Source of the DNA: Aegilops tauschii subsp. strangulata
Taxonomy: Eukaryota > Streptophyta > Magnoliopsida > Poales > Poaceae
Direction of reading: 5' to 3'
Assembly: GCF_002575655.3 (NCBI RefSeq)
Contig: NC_053036.3
Span: 195,022,788 to 195,086,787 of the forward strand
DNA length: 64,000 nucleotides
Below are positions 1-11,506 of this stretch, in pieces. A program made the translations under genes and the position numbers. Every line of letters starts with the position of its first letter. The first letter of the stretch is position 1. A model generated the notes under the pieces. It saw only the letters and a list, made by a program, of their open reading frames with translations, searched no databases and was not told where the DNA came from.

Positions 1-3000
1 TTCAAGAAGGGCACGGACAACAAGGGATACTTCATGAAATGGCAAATCAGTTGCAGCTCTAGTGAAGAAAGCCAAGGTTGAACCCAAACCCGAGACTAAG
101 TGCTTTTGAGATGAGGGGAACGGTCACTGAAGTAGAACTACCCTAGATACTTGGTAGATGAGAAGGTAGGCAAGGTCGACAGAAGTATATTGGATATACA
201 TTATATTAATGTGTACTTTACTAGTACTCCTAGTAGCACCAGGGTATTAGATACCGGTTCGGTTGCTAAGTGTTGGTAACTCGAAATAAAAGGCTGCGGA
301 ATAAACGGAGACTAGCTAAAAGTGAGATGACGATATGTGTTGGAAGTGTTTCCAAGGTTGATGTGATCAAGCATCGCATGCTCCCTCTACCATCGAGATT
401 GGTGTTAAACCTAAATAATCGTTATTTGGTGTTTACGTTGAGCATAGACATGATTGGATTATGATGTTCATTTAAGAAGAATAATGGTTACTCTTTTTAT
501 TTGAATAATACCTTCAATGGTCTTGCACCAAAAATAAATGGTTTATTGAATCTCGATCGTAGTGATACACATGTTCATGCCAAAAGATATAAGATAGTAA
601 TGATAGTACCACATACTTGTGGCACTGCTATTTGAGTCATATTGGGATAAAACACATGAAGAAGCTCCATGTTAATGGATCTTTGGACTCACTCGTTTTT
701 GAAAAGATTGAGACATGCGAACCATGTCTATTGGTATATATGCATGAAAAAACTCCATACAGATGGATCATTTGGACTCACTTGATTTTGAATCACTTGA
801 GACATGCAAATCATACCACATGGGCAAGATGACTGAAAGGCCTCGTTTTCAGTAAGATGGAACAAGAAAGCAACTTGTTGGAAGTAATACATTTTGATGT
901 GTGCAGTCCAATGAGTGCTTAGGCATGCAGTGGATATCGTTATGTTCTTACTTCACAGATGATTTGGGTAGATGCTGAGTGTATTTACTTGATGAAACAC
1001 AAATCTGAATTATTGAAAGGTTCAAGTAATTTCAGAGTGAAGTTGAAGATCGTCGTGACAAGAGGATAAAATGTCTCTGATATGATCATAGAGATGAATA
1101 CCTGAGTTACGAGTTTGGCACACAATTAAGAAATTGTGGAAATTGTTTCACGACTAATACCGCCTGGAACACCATAGTGTGATGGTGTGTTCGAACATCA
1201 TAACTGCACCCTATTGGATATGGTGCATACCATGATGTCTCTTATCGAATTACACTATCGTTTATGGGTTAGGCATTAGAGACAACCGCATTCACTTTAA
1301 GTAGGGCACCACGCAATTCCGTTGAGACGACACCATATGAACTATGGTTTAGAGAAACCTAAGCTGTCGTTTCTTAAAAGTTTGGGGCTGCGGCGCTTAT
1401 GTGAAAAAAGTTTCAGGCTGATAAGCTCGAACCCAAAGCGGATAAATGCATCTTCATAGAATACCCAAAACAGTTGGGTATACCTCCTATTTCAGATCTG
1501 GAAGCAAAAGTGATTGTTTCTAGAAACGGGTCCTTTCTCGAGGAAAAGTTTCTCTCGTTAAGAATTGAGTGGGAGGATGGTGGAGACTTGATGAGGTCAT
1601 TGAACCATCACTTCAACTAATGTGTAGCAGGGCACAGGAAGTTGTTCCTGTGGCACCTACACCAATTGAAGTGGAAGCTTATGATAGTGATCATGAAACT
1701 TCAGATCAAGTCACTGCCAAACCTCATAGGACGACAAGGATGCGTACTACTTCAGAGTGGTACGTAATCCTGTCTTGGAAGTCATGTTGTTGGACAACGA
1801 TGAACCTATGAGCTGTGGAGAAGCGATGGTGGGCCCGGATTCCGATGAATGGCTCGAGGCCATAAAATCCGAGAGAGGATCCATGTATAAAACAAAGTGT
1901 AGACTTTGAAGAACTACTTGATGGTCGTAAGGCTGTTGGGTGCAGATGGGTTTTAAAAGGAAGACGGACAATGATGGTAAATGTCACCATTAAGAAAGCT
2001 CGACTTGTCGTTAAGATGTTTTCCGACAAGTTCAAGGAGTTGACTACGACGAGGCTTTCTCACTCGTAGCGATGCTAAGAGTCTGTTGGAATTATATTAG
2101 CAGTTACTGCATTATTTATGAAATCTTGCAGATAGGATGTCAAAACATTGTTTCCTCGACGATTTTCTTGAGGAAAGGTTGTATGTGATACAACCAGAAG
2201 GTTTTGTCAATCCTGAAACATGCTAACAAGTCTGCAAAGCTCCAGCAATCCTTCTAAGGACTGGAGTAAGCATCTCGGAGTTGGAATGTACGCTTTGATG
2301 AGATGATCAAAGATTTTGGGTTTATACAAAGTTTAGGAGAAACTTGTATTTCCAAAGAAGTGAGTGGGAGCACTATAGAATTTTTGATGAGTATATGTTG
2401 TTAACATATTGTTGATCAGAAATGATGTAGAATTTCTGGAAAGCATACAGGGTTATTTGAAAAGTGTTTTCGATGGAAAACCTGAATTAAGCTACTTGAA
2501 CATCGAGCATCAAGATCTATAAGGATAGATCAAAAATGCTTAATAGTACTTTCAAATGAATACATACCGTGACAAGATTTTGAAGGAGTTCAAAATAGAT
2601 CAGCAAAGAAGGAGTTCTTGGCTGTGTTACAAGGTGTGAGTATTGAGTAAGATTCAAGACCTGACCACGGCAGAAGAGAGAGCAAGGACGAAGGCCGTCC
2701 CCTATGCTTTAGACGTAGGCTCTACAGTATGTTATGCAGTGTACCGCACCTGAAGTGTACCTTGCCATGAGTCAGTCAAGGGGTACAAGAGTGATCCAGG
2801 AATGGATCACATGACAGCGGTCGAACTTATCCTTAGTATCTACTGGACTAAGGAATTTTCTCGATTATGGAGATGGTAAAAGAGTTCATCGTAAGGGGTT
2901 ACGTCGATGCAAACTTTGACACTAATCCGGATGACTCTGAGTAGTAAACCGGATTCGTATAGTAGAGCAGTTATTTGGAATAGTTCCAAGTGGCGCGTGG

Positions 3001-3259
3001 TAGCTACATCTACAAGATGACATAGAGATTTGTAAAGCACACACGGATCTGAATGTTGCAGACCCGTTGACAAAAACCTCTCTCGTAAGCATAACATGAT
3101 CAAACCCTAGAACTCATTGAGTGTTAATCACATGGTGATGTGGACTAGATTATTGATTCTAGTAAACTCTTGGGTATTAGTCACATGGCGATGTGAACTT
3201 TGAGTGTTAATCACATGGTGATGTGAACTAGATTATTGATTCTAGTGCAAGTGGGAGAC
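1..3259 (+). mobile_element. Degenerate internal region of an Angela/WIS/BARE-type Copia retrotransposon (copy 1)
   Basis: The region is co-linear with the internal part of the better preserved copy at 4993-9762. It begins near the gag zinc knuckle (about 90-165) and runs through protease (about 240-290), integrase (about 600-1250), reverse transcriptase (about 1850-2560) and RNase H (about 2850-3090). It ends in a polypurine stretch, GTGGGAGAC, just before the LTR at 3260. Frameshifts and stops are so dense that no frame exceeds about 100 codons. The protease remnant still reads D-T-G-S, which the younger copy has lost. The left end and 5' LTR lie outside the window. Family assignment is from memory of Triticeae repeats; the Copia domain order is seen directly. 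Confidence 0.9.
3118..3259 (+). repeat. Short direct repeats and polypurine tract upstream of the LTR
   Basis: The motif TTAATCACATGGTGATGTG or a close variant occurs three times here, twice followed by ACTAGATTATTGATTCTAGT. The equivalent place in the second copy (9705-9762) holds only one such unit. The tract ends CAAGTGGGAGAC, the polypurine primer that precedes the LTR. The repeats look like local slippage or unequal-exchange duplications in non-coding DNA. Confidence 0.75.
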
Positions 3260-4992
3260 TGTTGGAAATATGCCCTAGAGGCAATAATAAAATGGTTATT
3301 ATTGTATTTCCTTGTTCATAATAATTGTCTATTGTTCATGCTATAATTGTATTAACTGGAAACCGTAATACATGTGTGAATACATAGACCACAACATGTC
3401 TCTAGTAAGCCTCTAGTTGACTAGCTCGTTGATCAATAGATGGTTATGGTTTCCTGACCATGGACATTGGATGTCATTGATAACGGGATCACGTCATTAG
3501 GAGAATGATGTGATGGACAAGACCCAATCTTAAGCATAGCACAAGATCGTGTAGTTCGTTTGCTAAGAGCTTTTCTAATGTCAAGTATCATTTCCTTAGA
3601 CCATGAGATTGTGCAACTCCCGGATACCGTAGGAATGCTTTGGGTGTACCAAACGTCACAACGTAACTGGGTGGCTATAAAGGTGCATTACAGGTATCTC
3701 CGAAAGTGTCTGTTGGGTTGGCACGAATCGAGACTGGGATTTGTCACTCCGTATGACGGAGAGGTATCTCTGGGCCCACTCGGTAATGCATCATCATAAT
3801 GAGCTCAATGTGACTAAGTAGTTAGTCACGGGATCATGCATTATGGTACGAGTAAAGTGACTTGTCGGTAACGAGATTGAACAAGGTATTGGGATACCGA
3901 CGATCGTATCTCGGGCAAGTAACGTACTGATTGACAAAGGGAATTGAATACGGGATTGATTGAATCCTCGACATCGTGGTTCATCCGATGAGATCATCGT
4001 GGAGCATGTGGGAGCCAACATGGGTATCCAGATCCCGCTGTTGGTTATTGACCGGAGAAATGTCTCGGTCATGTCTACATGTCTCCCGAACCCGTAGGGT
4101 CTACACACTTAAGGTTCGGTGACGCTAGAGTTGTAGAGATATTAGTATGCGGTTAACCGAAAGTTGTTCGGAGTCCCGGATGAGATCCCGGACGTCACGA
4201 GGAGTTCCGGAATGGTCCGGAGGTAAAGATTTATATATGGGAAGTCCTATTTTGGCCACCGGAAAATGTTCAGGATTTTTCGGTATTGTACCGGGAAGGT
4301 TCTAGAAGGTTCCGAAGTGGGGCCCACCTGCATGGGGGACCCACATGAACGTGGGTAGTGGGGGCAAGGCCCCACACCCCTGGTCAAGGCGCACCAAGAT
4401 CCCACCTTAGAAGGAATAAGATCATATCCCGAAGGGATAAGATCAAGATCCCTAAAAAAGGGGGATAACAATCGGTGGGGAAGGGAAATGATGGGATTTA
4501 TTTCCCCCACCTTTGCCAACGCCCCAATGGACTTGGAGGGCAAGAAACCAGCCCCCTCCACCCCTATATATAGTGGGGAGGCGCATGGGAGCAGCACCCC
4601 AAGCCCTGGCACCTCCCTCCCTCCCGTGACACCTCTTCCTCCCCGCTTGCGCTTGGCGAAGCCCTGCCGGGATCCCGCTACTTCCACCACCACGCCGTCG
4701 TGCTGCTGGATCTCCATCAACTTCTCCTCCCCCCTTGCTGGATCAAGAAGGAGGAGACGTCCCCGCTCCATACGTGTGTTGAACGTGGAGGTGTCGTCCG
4801 TTCGGCGCTAGGATCATCGGTGATTTGGATCACGACGAGTACGACTCCATCAACCCCGTTCTCTTGAACGCTTCCGCGCGCGATCTACAAGGGTATGTAG
4901 ATGCACTCCCCTCTCTCTCGTTGCTAGATGACTCCATAGATTGATCTTGGTGATACGTAGAAAATTTTAAATTTCTGCTACGTTCCCCAACA
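3260..4992 (+). mobile_element. Angela/WIS/BARE-type LTR, shared between Copia copies 1 and 2
   Basis: The LTR is 1733 bp, starts TGTTGGAAATATGCCC and ends CCCCAACA. It is preceded by the polypurine tract of copy 1 and followed by the leader and gag of copy 2, so it serves as 3' LTR of one and 5' LTR of the other. Its first ~950 bp match the LTR at 9763 closely, but the U3 middle (about 4225-4560) is clearly different from that LTR (about 10740-11070). The two therefore were not made from one template at one insertion. A TATA-like box lies at 4564-4573. Confidence 0.9.
4564..4573 (+). promoter_or_regulatory. TATA-like box of Angela-type LTR
   Basis: CTATATATAG sits in a C-rich context in the 3' half of the LTR, the expected place for the retrotransposon core promoter. 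The same box is conserved at 11074-11083 in the downstream LTR. Confidence 0.55.
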
Positions 4993-5759
4993 GCAGGAGC
5001 CATAGGAATTGTCTTAATTTATTTATGACCTGCGTGTCAACTGGAACGTCATGTAATTACTTTACTTTATTGCTAACCGTTAGCTAATGTAGTAGAAGTA
5101 ATAGTTGGCGAGACAACTTCATGAAGACACGATGATGGAGATCATGATGATGGAGATCATGGTGTCATGCCGGTGACGATGATGATCATGGCGCCCTGAA
5201 GATGGAGATCAAAAGGAGCAAAATGATATTGGTCATATCATGTCACTATTTGATTGCATGTGATGTTTATCATGTTTTACATCTTATTTGCTTAGAACGA
5301 CGGTAGCCTAAATAAGATGATCTCTCACTAAAATTTCAAGAATTGTATTCCCCCTAACTGTGCACCGTTGCTAAAGTACGTTGTTCCGAAGCACCACGTG
5401 ATGATCGGGTGTGATAGGTCCTAACGTTCGCATACAACGGGTGTAAGCCAGATTTACACATGCAATACACTTAGGTTGACTTGACGAGCCTAGCATGTAC
5501 AGACATGGCCTCGGAACACGGAAGACCGAAAGGTCGAACATGAGTCATGTAGAAGATACGATCAACATGACGATGTTCACCGATGATGACTAGTCCGTCT
5601 CACGTGATGATCGGACACGACCTAGTTGACTCGGATCATGTATCACTTAGATGACTAGAGGGATGTCTGTCTGAGTGGGAGTTCATTAATAATTTGATTA
5701 GATGAACTTAATTATCATGAACTTAGTCTAAAATATTTACAATATGTCTTGTAGATCAA
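4993..5759 (+). mobile_element. Untranslated leader of Copia copy 2 with damaged primer-binding site
   Basis: This is non-coding leader between the LTR and gag. Directly after the LTR the sequence reads GCAGGAGCCATAGG. Copia elements of this group usually have a site complementary to initiator tRNA-Met (TGGTATCAGAGC) here. The sequence looks like that site with an internal deletion, so reverse transcription could probably not be primed. This reading is an inference. Confidence 0.6.
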
Positions 5760-6566
5760 ATGGCCCACGCTAATGTCAACCTCAACTTCAACGCGTTCCT
5801 AGAGAAAACCAAGCTGAAAGACGATGGTAGCAACTATACGGACTGGGTCCGGAACTTGAGGATCATCCTCATAGCTGCCAAGAAAGCATATGTCCTTGAA
5901 GCACCGCTAGGTGAAGCACCCGTCCCAGCAAACAAAGACGTTATGAACGCTTGGCAAACACGTGTTGATGATTACTCCCTGGTTCAGTGCGGCATGCTTT
6001 ACAGCTTAGAACCGGGGCTCCAAAAGCGTTTCGAGCAGCACGGAGCATATGAGATGTTCCAAGAGCTGAAAATGGTTTTCCAAGCTCATGCCCGGGTCGA
6101 GAGATATGAAGTCTCCGACAAGTTCTACAGTTGTAAGATGGAGGAGAATAGTTTCGTCAGCGAACACATACTCAAAATGTCTGGGTTGCACAACCGCTTG
6201 TCTCGGCTGGGAGTTAATCTCCCGGATGACGCGGTCGTTGACAGAATCCTTCAGTCGCTCCCACCTAGCTACAAGAGCTTTGTGATGAACTTCAATATGC
6301 AGGGGATGGAAAAGACCATTCCTGAGGTATATTCAATGCTGAAATCAGCGGAGGTGGAGATCAAAAAGGAACATCAAGTGTTGATGGTGAATAAAACCAC
6401 TAAGTTCAAGAAAGGCAAGGGTAAGAAGAACTTCAAGAAAGACGGCAAGGGAGTTGCCGCGCTCGGTAAGCAAGCTGCCGGGAAGAAGACAAAGAATGGA
6501 CCCAAGTCTGAGACTGAGTGCTTTTATTGTAAGGGAAACGGTCACTGGAAGCGGAACTGCCCCTAG
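5760..6566 (+). CDS. Copia gag (capsid/nucleocapsid), Angela-type
   Basis: This 268-codon frame encodes the structural gag protein of the retrotransposon. Residues about 5-200 have the Copia capsid pattern, starting with a DGSNYTDWVRNL segment near residue 22. Residues about 212-250 are lysine-rich. A CX2CX4HX4C zinc knuckle (CFYCKGNGHWKRNC) ends the frame at about residues 254-267 and would bind element RNA. The ATG at 5760 follows the leader. The TAG at 6564-6566 lies in the same frame as protease-integrase downstream. In this family gag and pol normally form one continuous frame, so the stop is a mutation that separates gag from pol. The gag itself is intact. Confidence 0.9.
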   Translation: MAHANVNLNFNAFLEKTKLKDDGSNYTDWVRNLRIILIAAKKAYVLEAPLGEAPVPANKDVMNAWQTRVDDYSLVQCGMLYSLEPGLQKRFEQHGAYEMFQELKMVFQAHARVERYEVSDKFYSCKMEENSFVSEHILKMSGLHNRLSRLGVNLPDDAVVDRILQSLPPSYKSFVMNFNMQGMEKTIPEVYSMLKSAEVEIKKEHQVLMVNKTTKFKKGKGKKNFKKDGKGVAALGKQAAGKKTKNGPKSETECFYCKGNGHWKRNCP

Positions 6567-8423
6567 TACTTAGCGGATAAGAAGGTCGGCAATACCAAAG
6601 GTATATGTGATATACATGTTATTGATGTGTACCTAACCAGCGCTCGTAGTAGCTCCTGGGTATTTGATACCAGTGCGGTTGCTCATATTTGTAACTCAAA
6701 GCAGGAGCTGCGGAATAAGTGGAGACTGGCGAAGGACGAGGTGATGATGCGCGTCGGGAATGGTTCCAAGGTCGATGTGATCGCCGTCGGCACGCTACCT
6801 CTACATTTACCTACGGGATTAGTTTTAAACCTCAATAATTGTTATTTAGTGCCAGCTTTGAGCATGAACATTGTATCTGGATCTCGTTTGATACGAGATG
6901 GCTACTCATTTAAATCCGAGAATAATGGTTGTTCTATTTATATGAGAGATATGTTTTATGGTCATGTCCTGCTGGTCAATGGTTTATTCTTAATGAATCT
7001 CGAACGTGATGTTACACATATTCATAGTGTGAATGCCAAGAAATGTAAGGTTGATAATGATAGTCCCACATACTTGTGGCACTGCCGCCTTGGTCACATT
7101 GGTGTCAAACGCATGAAGAAACTCCATGCAGATGGACTTTTGGAGTCTCTTGATTATGAATCATTTGACACGTGTGAACCATGCCTCATGGGCAAAATGA
7201 CCAAGACTCCGTTCTCCGGAACAATGGAGCGAACAACCAACTTATTGGAAATCATACATACTGATGTGTGCGGTCCAATGAGCGTTGAGGCTCGCGGTGG
7301 CTATCGTTATGTTCTCACCCTCACTGATGACTTGAGTAGATATGGGTATGTCTACTTAATGAAACACAAGTCTGAGACCTTTGAAAAGTTCAAGGAATTT
7401 CAGAGTGAGGTTGAGAATCAACGTGACAGGAAAATAAAGTTCTTACGATCAGATTGTGGAGGGGAATATTTGAGTCACGAATTTGGCACACACTTAAGGA
7501 AATGTGGAATTTTTTCACAACTCACGCCGCCCGGAACACCTCAGCGTAATGGTGTGTCCGAACGTCGTAATCGTACTCTATTGGATATGGTGCGATCTAT
7601 GATGTCTCTTACCGATCTACCGCTATCATTTTGGGGTTATGCTTTAGAGACTGCCGCATTCACTTTAAATAGGGCTCCGTCGAAATCCGTTGAGACGACA
7701 CCGTATGAATTATGGTTTGGAAAGAAACCTAAGCTGCCGTTTCTTAAAGTTTGGGGATGCGATGCTTATGTCAAGAAACTTCAACCTGAAAAGCTCGAAC
7801 CCAAGTCGGAAAAATGCGTCTTCATAGGATACCCTAAGGAAACCATTGGGTATACCTTCTACCTCAGATCCAAAGGCAAGATCTTCGTTGCCAAGAACGG
7901 GTCCTTTCTGGAGAAAGAGTTTCTCTCGAAAGAATTAAGTGGGAGGAAAGTGGAACTTGATGAGATGACCCCTCTCGAACCTGAAAGTAGCGCAGCACAA
8001 GAAAATGTTTCTATGGTGCCTACACCGACTAGAGAGGAAGTTAATGATGACGATCATGATCAAATTACCACTGAACTTCGTAGGTCCACAAGGACACGTT
8101 CCGCACCAGAGTGGTATGGCAACCCTGTCCTGGAAATCATGTTATTGGACAACGGTGAACCTTCGAACTATGAAGAAGCAATGGCGGGCCCAGATTCCAA
8201 CAAATGGCTTGAAGCCATGCAATCCGAGATAGGATCCATGTATGAAAACAAAGTTTGGACTTTGACAGACTTGCCTGATGATCGGCGAGCGATAGAAAAT
8301 AAATGGATCTTTAAGAAGAAGACGAACGCGGATGGAAATGTTACCATCTATAAAGCTCGACTCGTCGCTAAGGTTATCGACAAGTTCAAGGAGTTGACTA
8401 CGATGAGACCTTCTCACCCGTAG
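6567..8423 (+). pseudogene. Copia pol, 5' part: protease, integrase, start of reverse transcriptase
   Basis: The frame continues that of gag. Counting residues from 6627, the protease motif at about 14-18 reads D-T-S-A instead of D-T-G-S/A, losing the active-site glycine. The integrase zinc finger is intact (H152, H157, C183, C186). The integrase DDE core is intact (D213, D276, E312), followed by the GKKPKLPFLKVWG motif. Reverse transcriptase starts near residue 520 and carries the IENKWIFKKKTNADG segment. A frameshift at about 8370-8385 leads to a stop at 8421-8423, and RT continues in another frame. Integrase is the only enzyme here with a complete set of catalytic residues. Confidence 0.9.
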
Positions 8424-9715
8424 CGAAGCTGAAGTCCGTCCGAATCATGTTAGCAATTGCCGCATTCTATGATTATGAAATATGGCAAATGGACGTCAAA
8501 ACGGCATTCCTTAACGGCTTCCTTAAGGAAGAATTGTATATGATGTAGCCGGAAGGTTTTGTCGATCCTAAGAATGCTGACAAGGTATGCAAGCTCCAGC
8601 GCTCAATCTATGGGCTGGTGCAGGCATCTTAGAGTTGGAACATTCGCTTTGATGAGATGATCAAAGCGTTTGGGTTTACACAGACTTATGGAGAAGCCTG
8701 TGTTTACAAGAAAGTGAGTGGGAGCTCTGTAACATTTCTCATATTATATGTGGATGACATACTGTTGATGGGAAATGATATAGAATTCTTGGAAAGCATA
8801 AAGGCCTACTTGAATAAGTGTTTTTCAATGAAGGACCTTGGAGAAGTTGCTTACATATTAGGCATCAAGATCTATAGAGATAGATCGAGACGCCTCATAG
8901 GTCTTTCACAAAGCACATACCTTGACAAGATATTGAAGAAGTTCAATATGGATCAGTCCAAGAAGGGGTTCTTGCCTGTATTGCAAGGTGTGAAATTGAG
9001 CACGGCTCAATGCCCGACCACGGCGGAAGATAGAGAAAAGATGAGTGTCGTCCCCTATGCCTCGGCCATAGGGTCTATTATGTATGCCATGCTATGTACC
9101 AGACCTGATGTAAACCTTGCCGTAAGTTTGGTAGTAAGGTACCAAAGTAATCCCGGCATGGAACACTGGACAGCGGTCAAGAACATCCTGAAGTACCTGA
9201 AAAGGACTAAGGATATGTTTATTGTTTATGGAGGTGACGAAGAGCTCGTCGTAAAGGGTTATGTCGATGCTAGCTTCGACACAGATCTGGATGACTCTAA
9301 GTCACAAACCGGATACGTGTATATTTTGAATGGTGGGGCAGTCAGCTGGTGCAGTTGCAAGCAAAGCGTCGTGGCGGGATCTACATGTGAAGCGGAGTAA
9401 ATGGCAGCCTCGGAGGCAGCACATGAAGCAATCTGGATGAAGGAGTTCATTGCCGACCTAGGAGTTATTCCCAATGCATCGGGGCCGATGACTCTCTTCT
9501 GTGACAACAATGGAGCTATTGCCCTTGCCAAGGAGCCCAGGTTTCACAAGAAGACCAGGCACATCAAGCGTCGCTTCAACTCCATTCGTGAAAATGTTCA
9601 AAATGGAGACATAGATATTTGTAAAGTGCATACGGATTTGAATGTCGCAAATCCGTTGACTAAACCTCTTCCACGGGCGAAACATGATCAACACCAGAAC
9701 TCTATGGGTGTATGA
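8384..9715 (+). pseudogene. Copia pol, 3' part: reverse transcriptase and RNase H
   Basis: This continues pol in the shifted frame. Nonsense codons in that frame stand at 8546-8548 (TAG), 8630-8632 (TAG) and 9398-9400 (TAA). The polymerase site YVDD is intact at 8747-8758. RNase H follows: a D in YVDASFD near 9265, an E in CEAE just before the TAA at 9398, and a D in CDNNG near 9500. The frame ends at 9715 shortly before the polypurine tract. With the gag-pol TAG and the frameshift there are at least five disabling lesions in the polyprotein. Confidence 0.9.
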
Positions 9716-9750
9716 TTCATCACAATGTAACTAGATTATTGACTCTAGTA

Positions 9751-9762
9751 CAAGTGGGAGAC
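9751..9762 (+). other. Polypurine tract of Copia copy 2
   Basis: CAAGTGGGAGAC directly precedes the LTR start TGTTGG at 9763. The same string precedes the LTR at 3260, which shows that both internal regions end at an LTR. Confidence 0.75.
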
Positions 9763-11506
9763 TGTTGGAAATATGCCCTAGAGGCAATAATAAAATGGTT
9801 ATTATTATATTTCCTTGTTCATGATAATTGTCTATTGTTCATGCTATAATTGTGTTATCCGGAAATCGTAATACATGTGTGAACACATAGACCATAACAT
9901 GTCCCTAGTGAGCCTCTAGTTGACTAGCTCGTTGATCAATAGATGGTTACGGTTTCCTGACCATGGACATTGGATGTCATTGATAACGGGATCACATCAT
10001 TAGGAGAATGATGTGATGGACAAGACCCAATCCTAAGCATAGCACTAGATCGTGTAGTTCGTTTGCTAAAGCTTTTCTAATGTCAAGTATCATTTCCTTA
10101 GACCATGAGATTGTGCAACTCCCGGATACCGTAGGAATGCTTTGGGTGTACCAAACGTCACAACGTAACTGGGTGGCTATAAAGGTGCACTACAGGTATC
10201 TCCGAAAGTGTCTGTTGGGTTGGCACGGATCGAGACTGGGATTTGTCACTCCGTATGACGGAGAGGTATCTCTGGGCCCACTCGGTAGGACATCATCATA
10301 ATGAGCTCAATGTGATCAAGGAGTTGTTCACAGGATGATGTGTTACGGGAACGAGTAAAGAGACTTGCAGTAGCGAGATTGAACAAGGTATCGGTATACC
10401 GACGATCGAATCTCGGGCAAGTATCGTACCGATAGACAAAGGGAATTGTATACGGGATTGATTGAATCCTCGACATCGTGGTTCATCCGATGAGATTATC
10501 GTGGAGCATGTGGGAACCAACATGGGTATCCAGATCCGGCTGTTGGTTATTGACCGGAGAGTTGTCTCGGTCATGTCTACGTGTCTCCCGAACCCGTAGG
10601 GTGTACACACTTAAGGTTCGGTGACGCAAGAGTTGTAAAGATATTAGTATGCGGTTAACCGAAAGTTGTTCGGAGTCCCGGATGAGATCCCGTACATCAC
10701 GAGGAGTTCCGGAATGGTCAGGAGGTAAAGATTTATATATAGGAAGTCCAGTTTCGGCCACCGGGAGAGTTTCGGGGGTCACCGGTATTGTACCGGGACC
10801 ACCGGAAGGGTCCCGGGGGTCCACCGGGTAGGGCCACCTATCCCGGAGGGCCCCATGGGCTGAAGTGGCGTGGGAACCCGCCCCTGGTGGGCTGGTGCGC
10901 CCCACCCAAGGGCCCAAGGTGCCTAGGGTTGGAAACCCTAGGGGGCCGTTGCCCCCGAGGGGGCATGCGCCCCCCTGGTTGGAAACCCTAAGGGGGTCGT
11001 TGCCCCCCGAGGGGCCGCCGCCCCCCCCCCCTCTAGATGGGATCTCCAAGGGGGGCATGCGCCCCCCTAGCCCCTATATATAGTGGAGGGGAGGGAGGGC
11101 AGCCGCACCCTAAGCCCTGGCGCCTCCCTCTCCCTCTCGTGACACCTCTTCCTCCTCTAGTAGCGCTTGGCGAAGCCCTGCTGGAATCCCGCTCCTTCCA
11201 CCACCACGCCGTCGTGCTGCTGGATCTCCATCAACTTCTCCTTCCCCTTGCTGGATCAAGAAGGAGGAGACGTCTCCGCTCCGTATGTGTGTTGAACGCG
11301 GGGGTGCCATCCGTTCGGCGCTAGGATCATCGATGATTTGGATCACGACGAGTACGACTCCATCAACCCCGTTCTCTTGAACGCTTCCGCTCGCGATCTA
11401 CAAGGGTATGTAGATGCACTCCTCTCTCTCTCGTTTCTAGATGACTCCATAGATTGATCTTGATGATGCATAGAAAATTTTAAATTTCTGTTACGATCCC
11501 CCAACA
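9763..11506 (+). mobile_element. Angela/WIS/BARE-type 3' LTR of Copia copy 2
   Basis: The LTR is 1744 bp, from TGTTGGAAATATGCCC to CCCCCAACA. Its U3 middle is rich in CCGGGAGGG-like G/C runs that are absent from the 3260 LTR. It has a TATA-like box at 11074-11083. The flanking five bases (GTTGG after, GAGAC before 3260) do not form a target duplication, as expected if the array was made by recombination or its true left end is off-window. Confidence 0.9.

Noticed and set aside
10483..11324. Frames up to 191 codons in the Angela-type LTR
   Set aside because: Produced by G/C runs in U3; no homologous frame persists in the related LTR at 3260.
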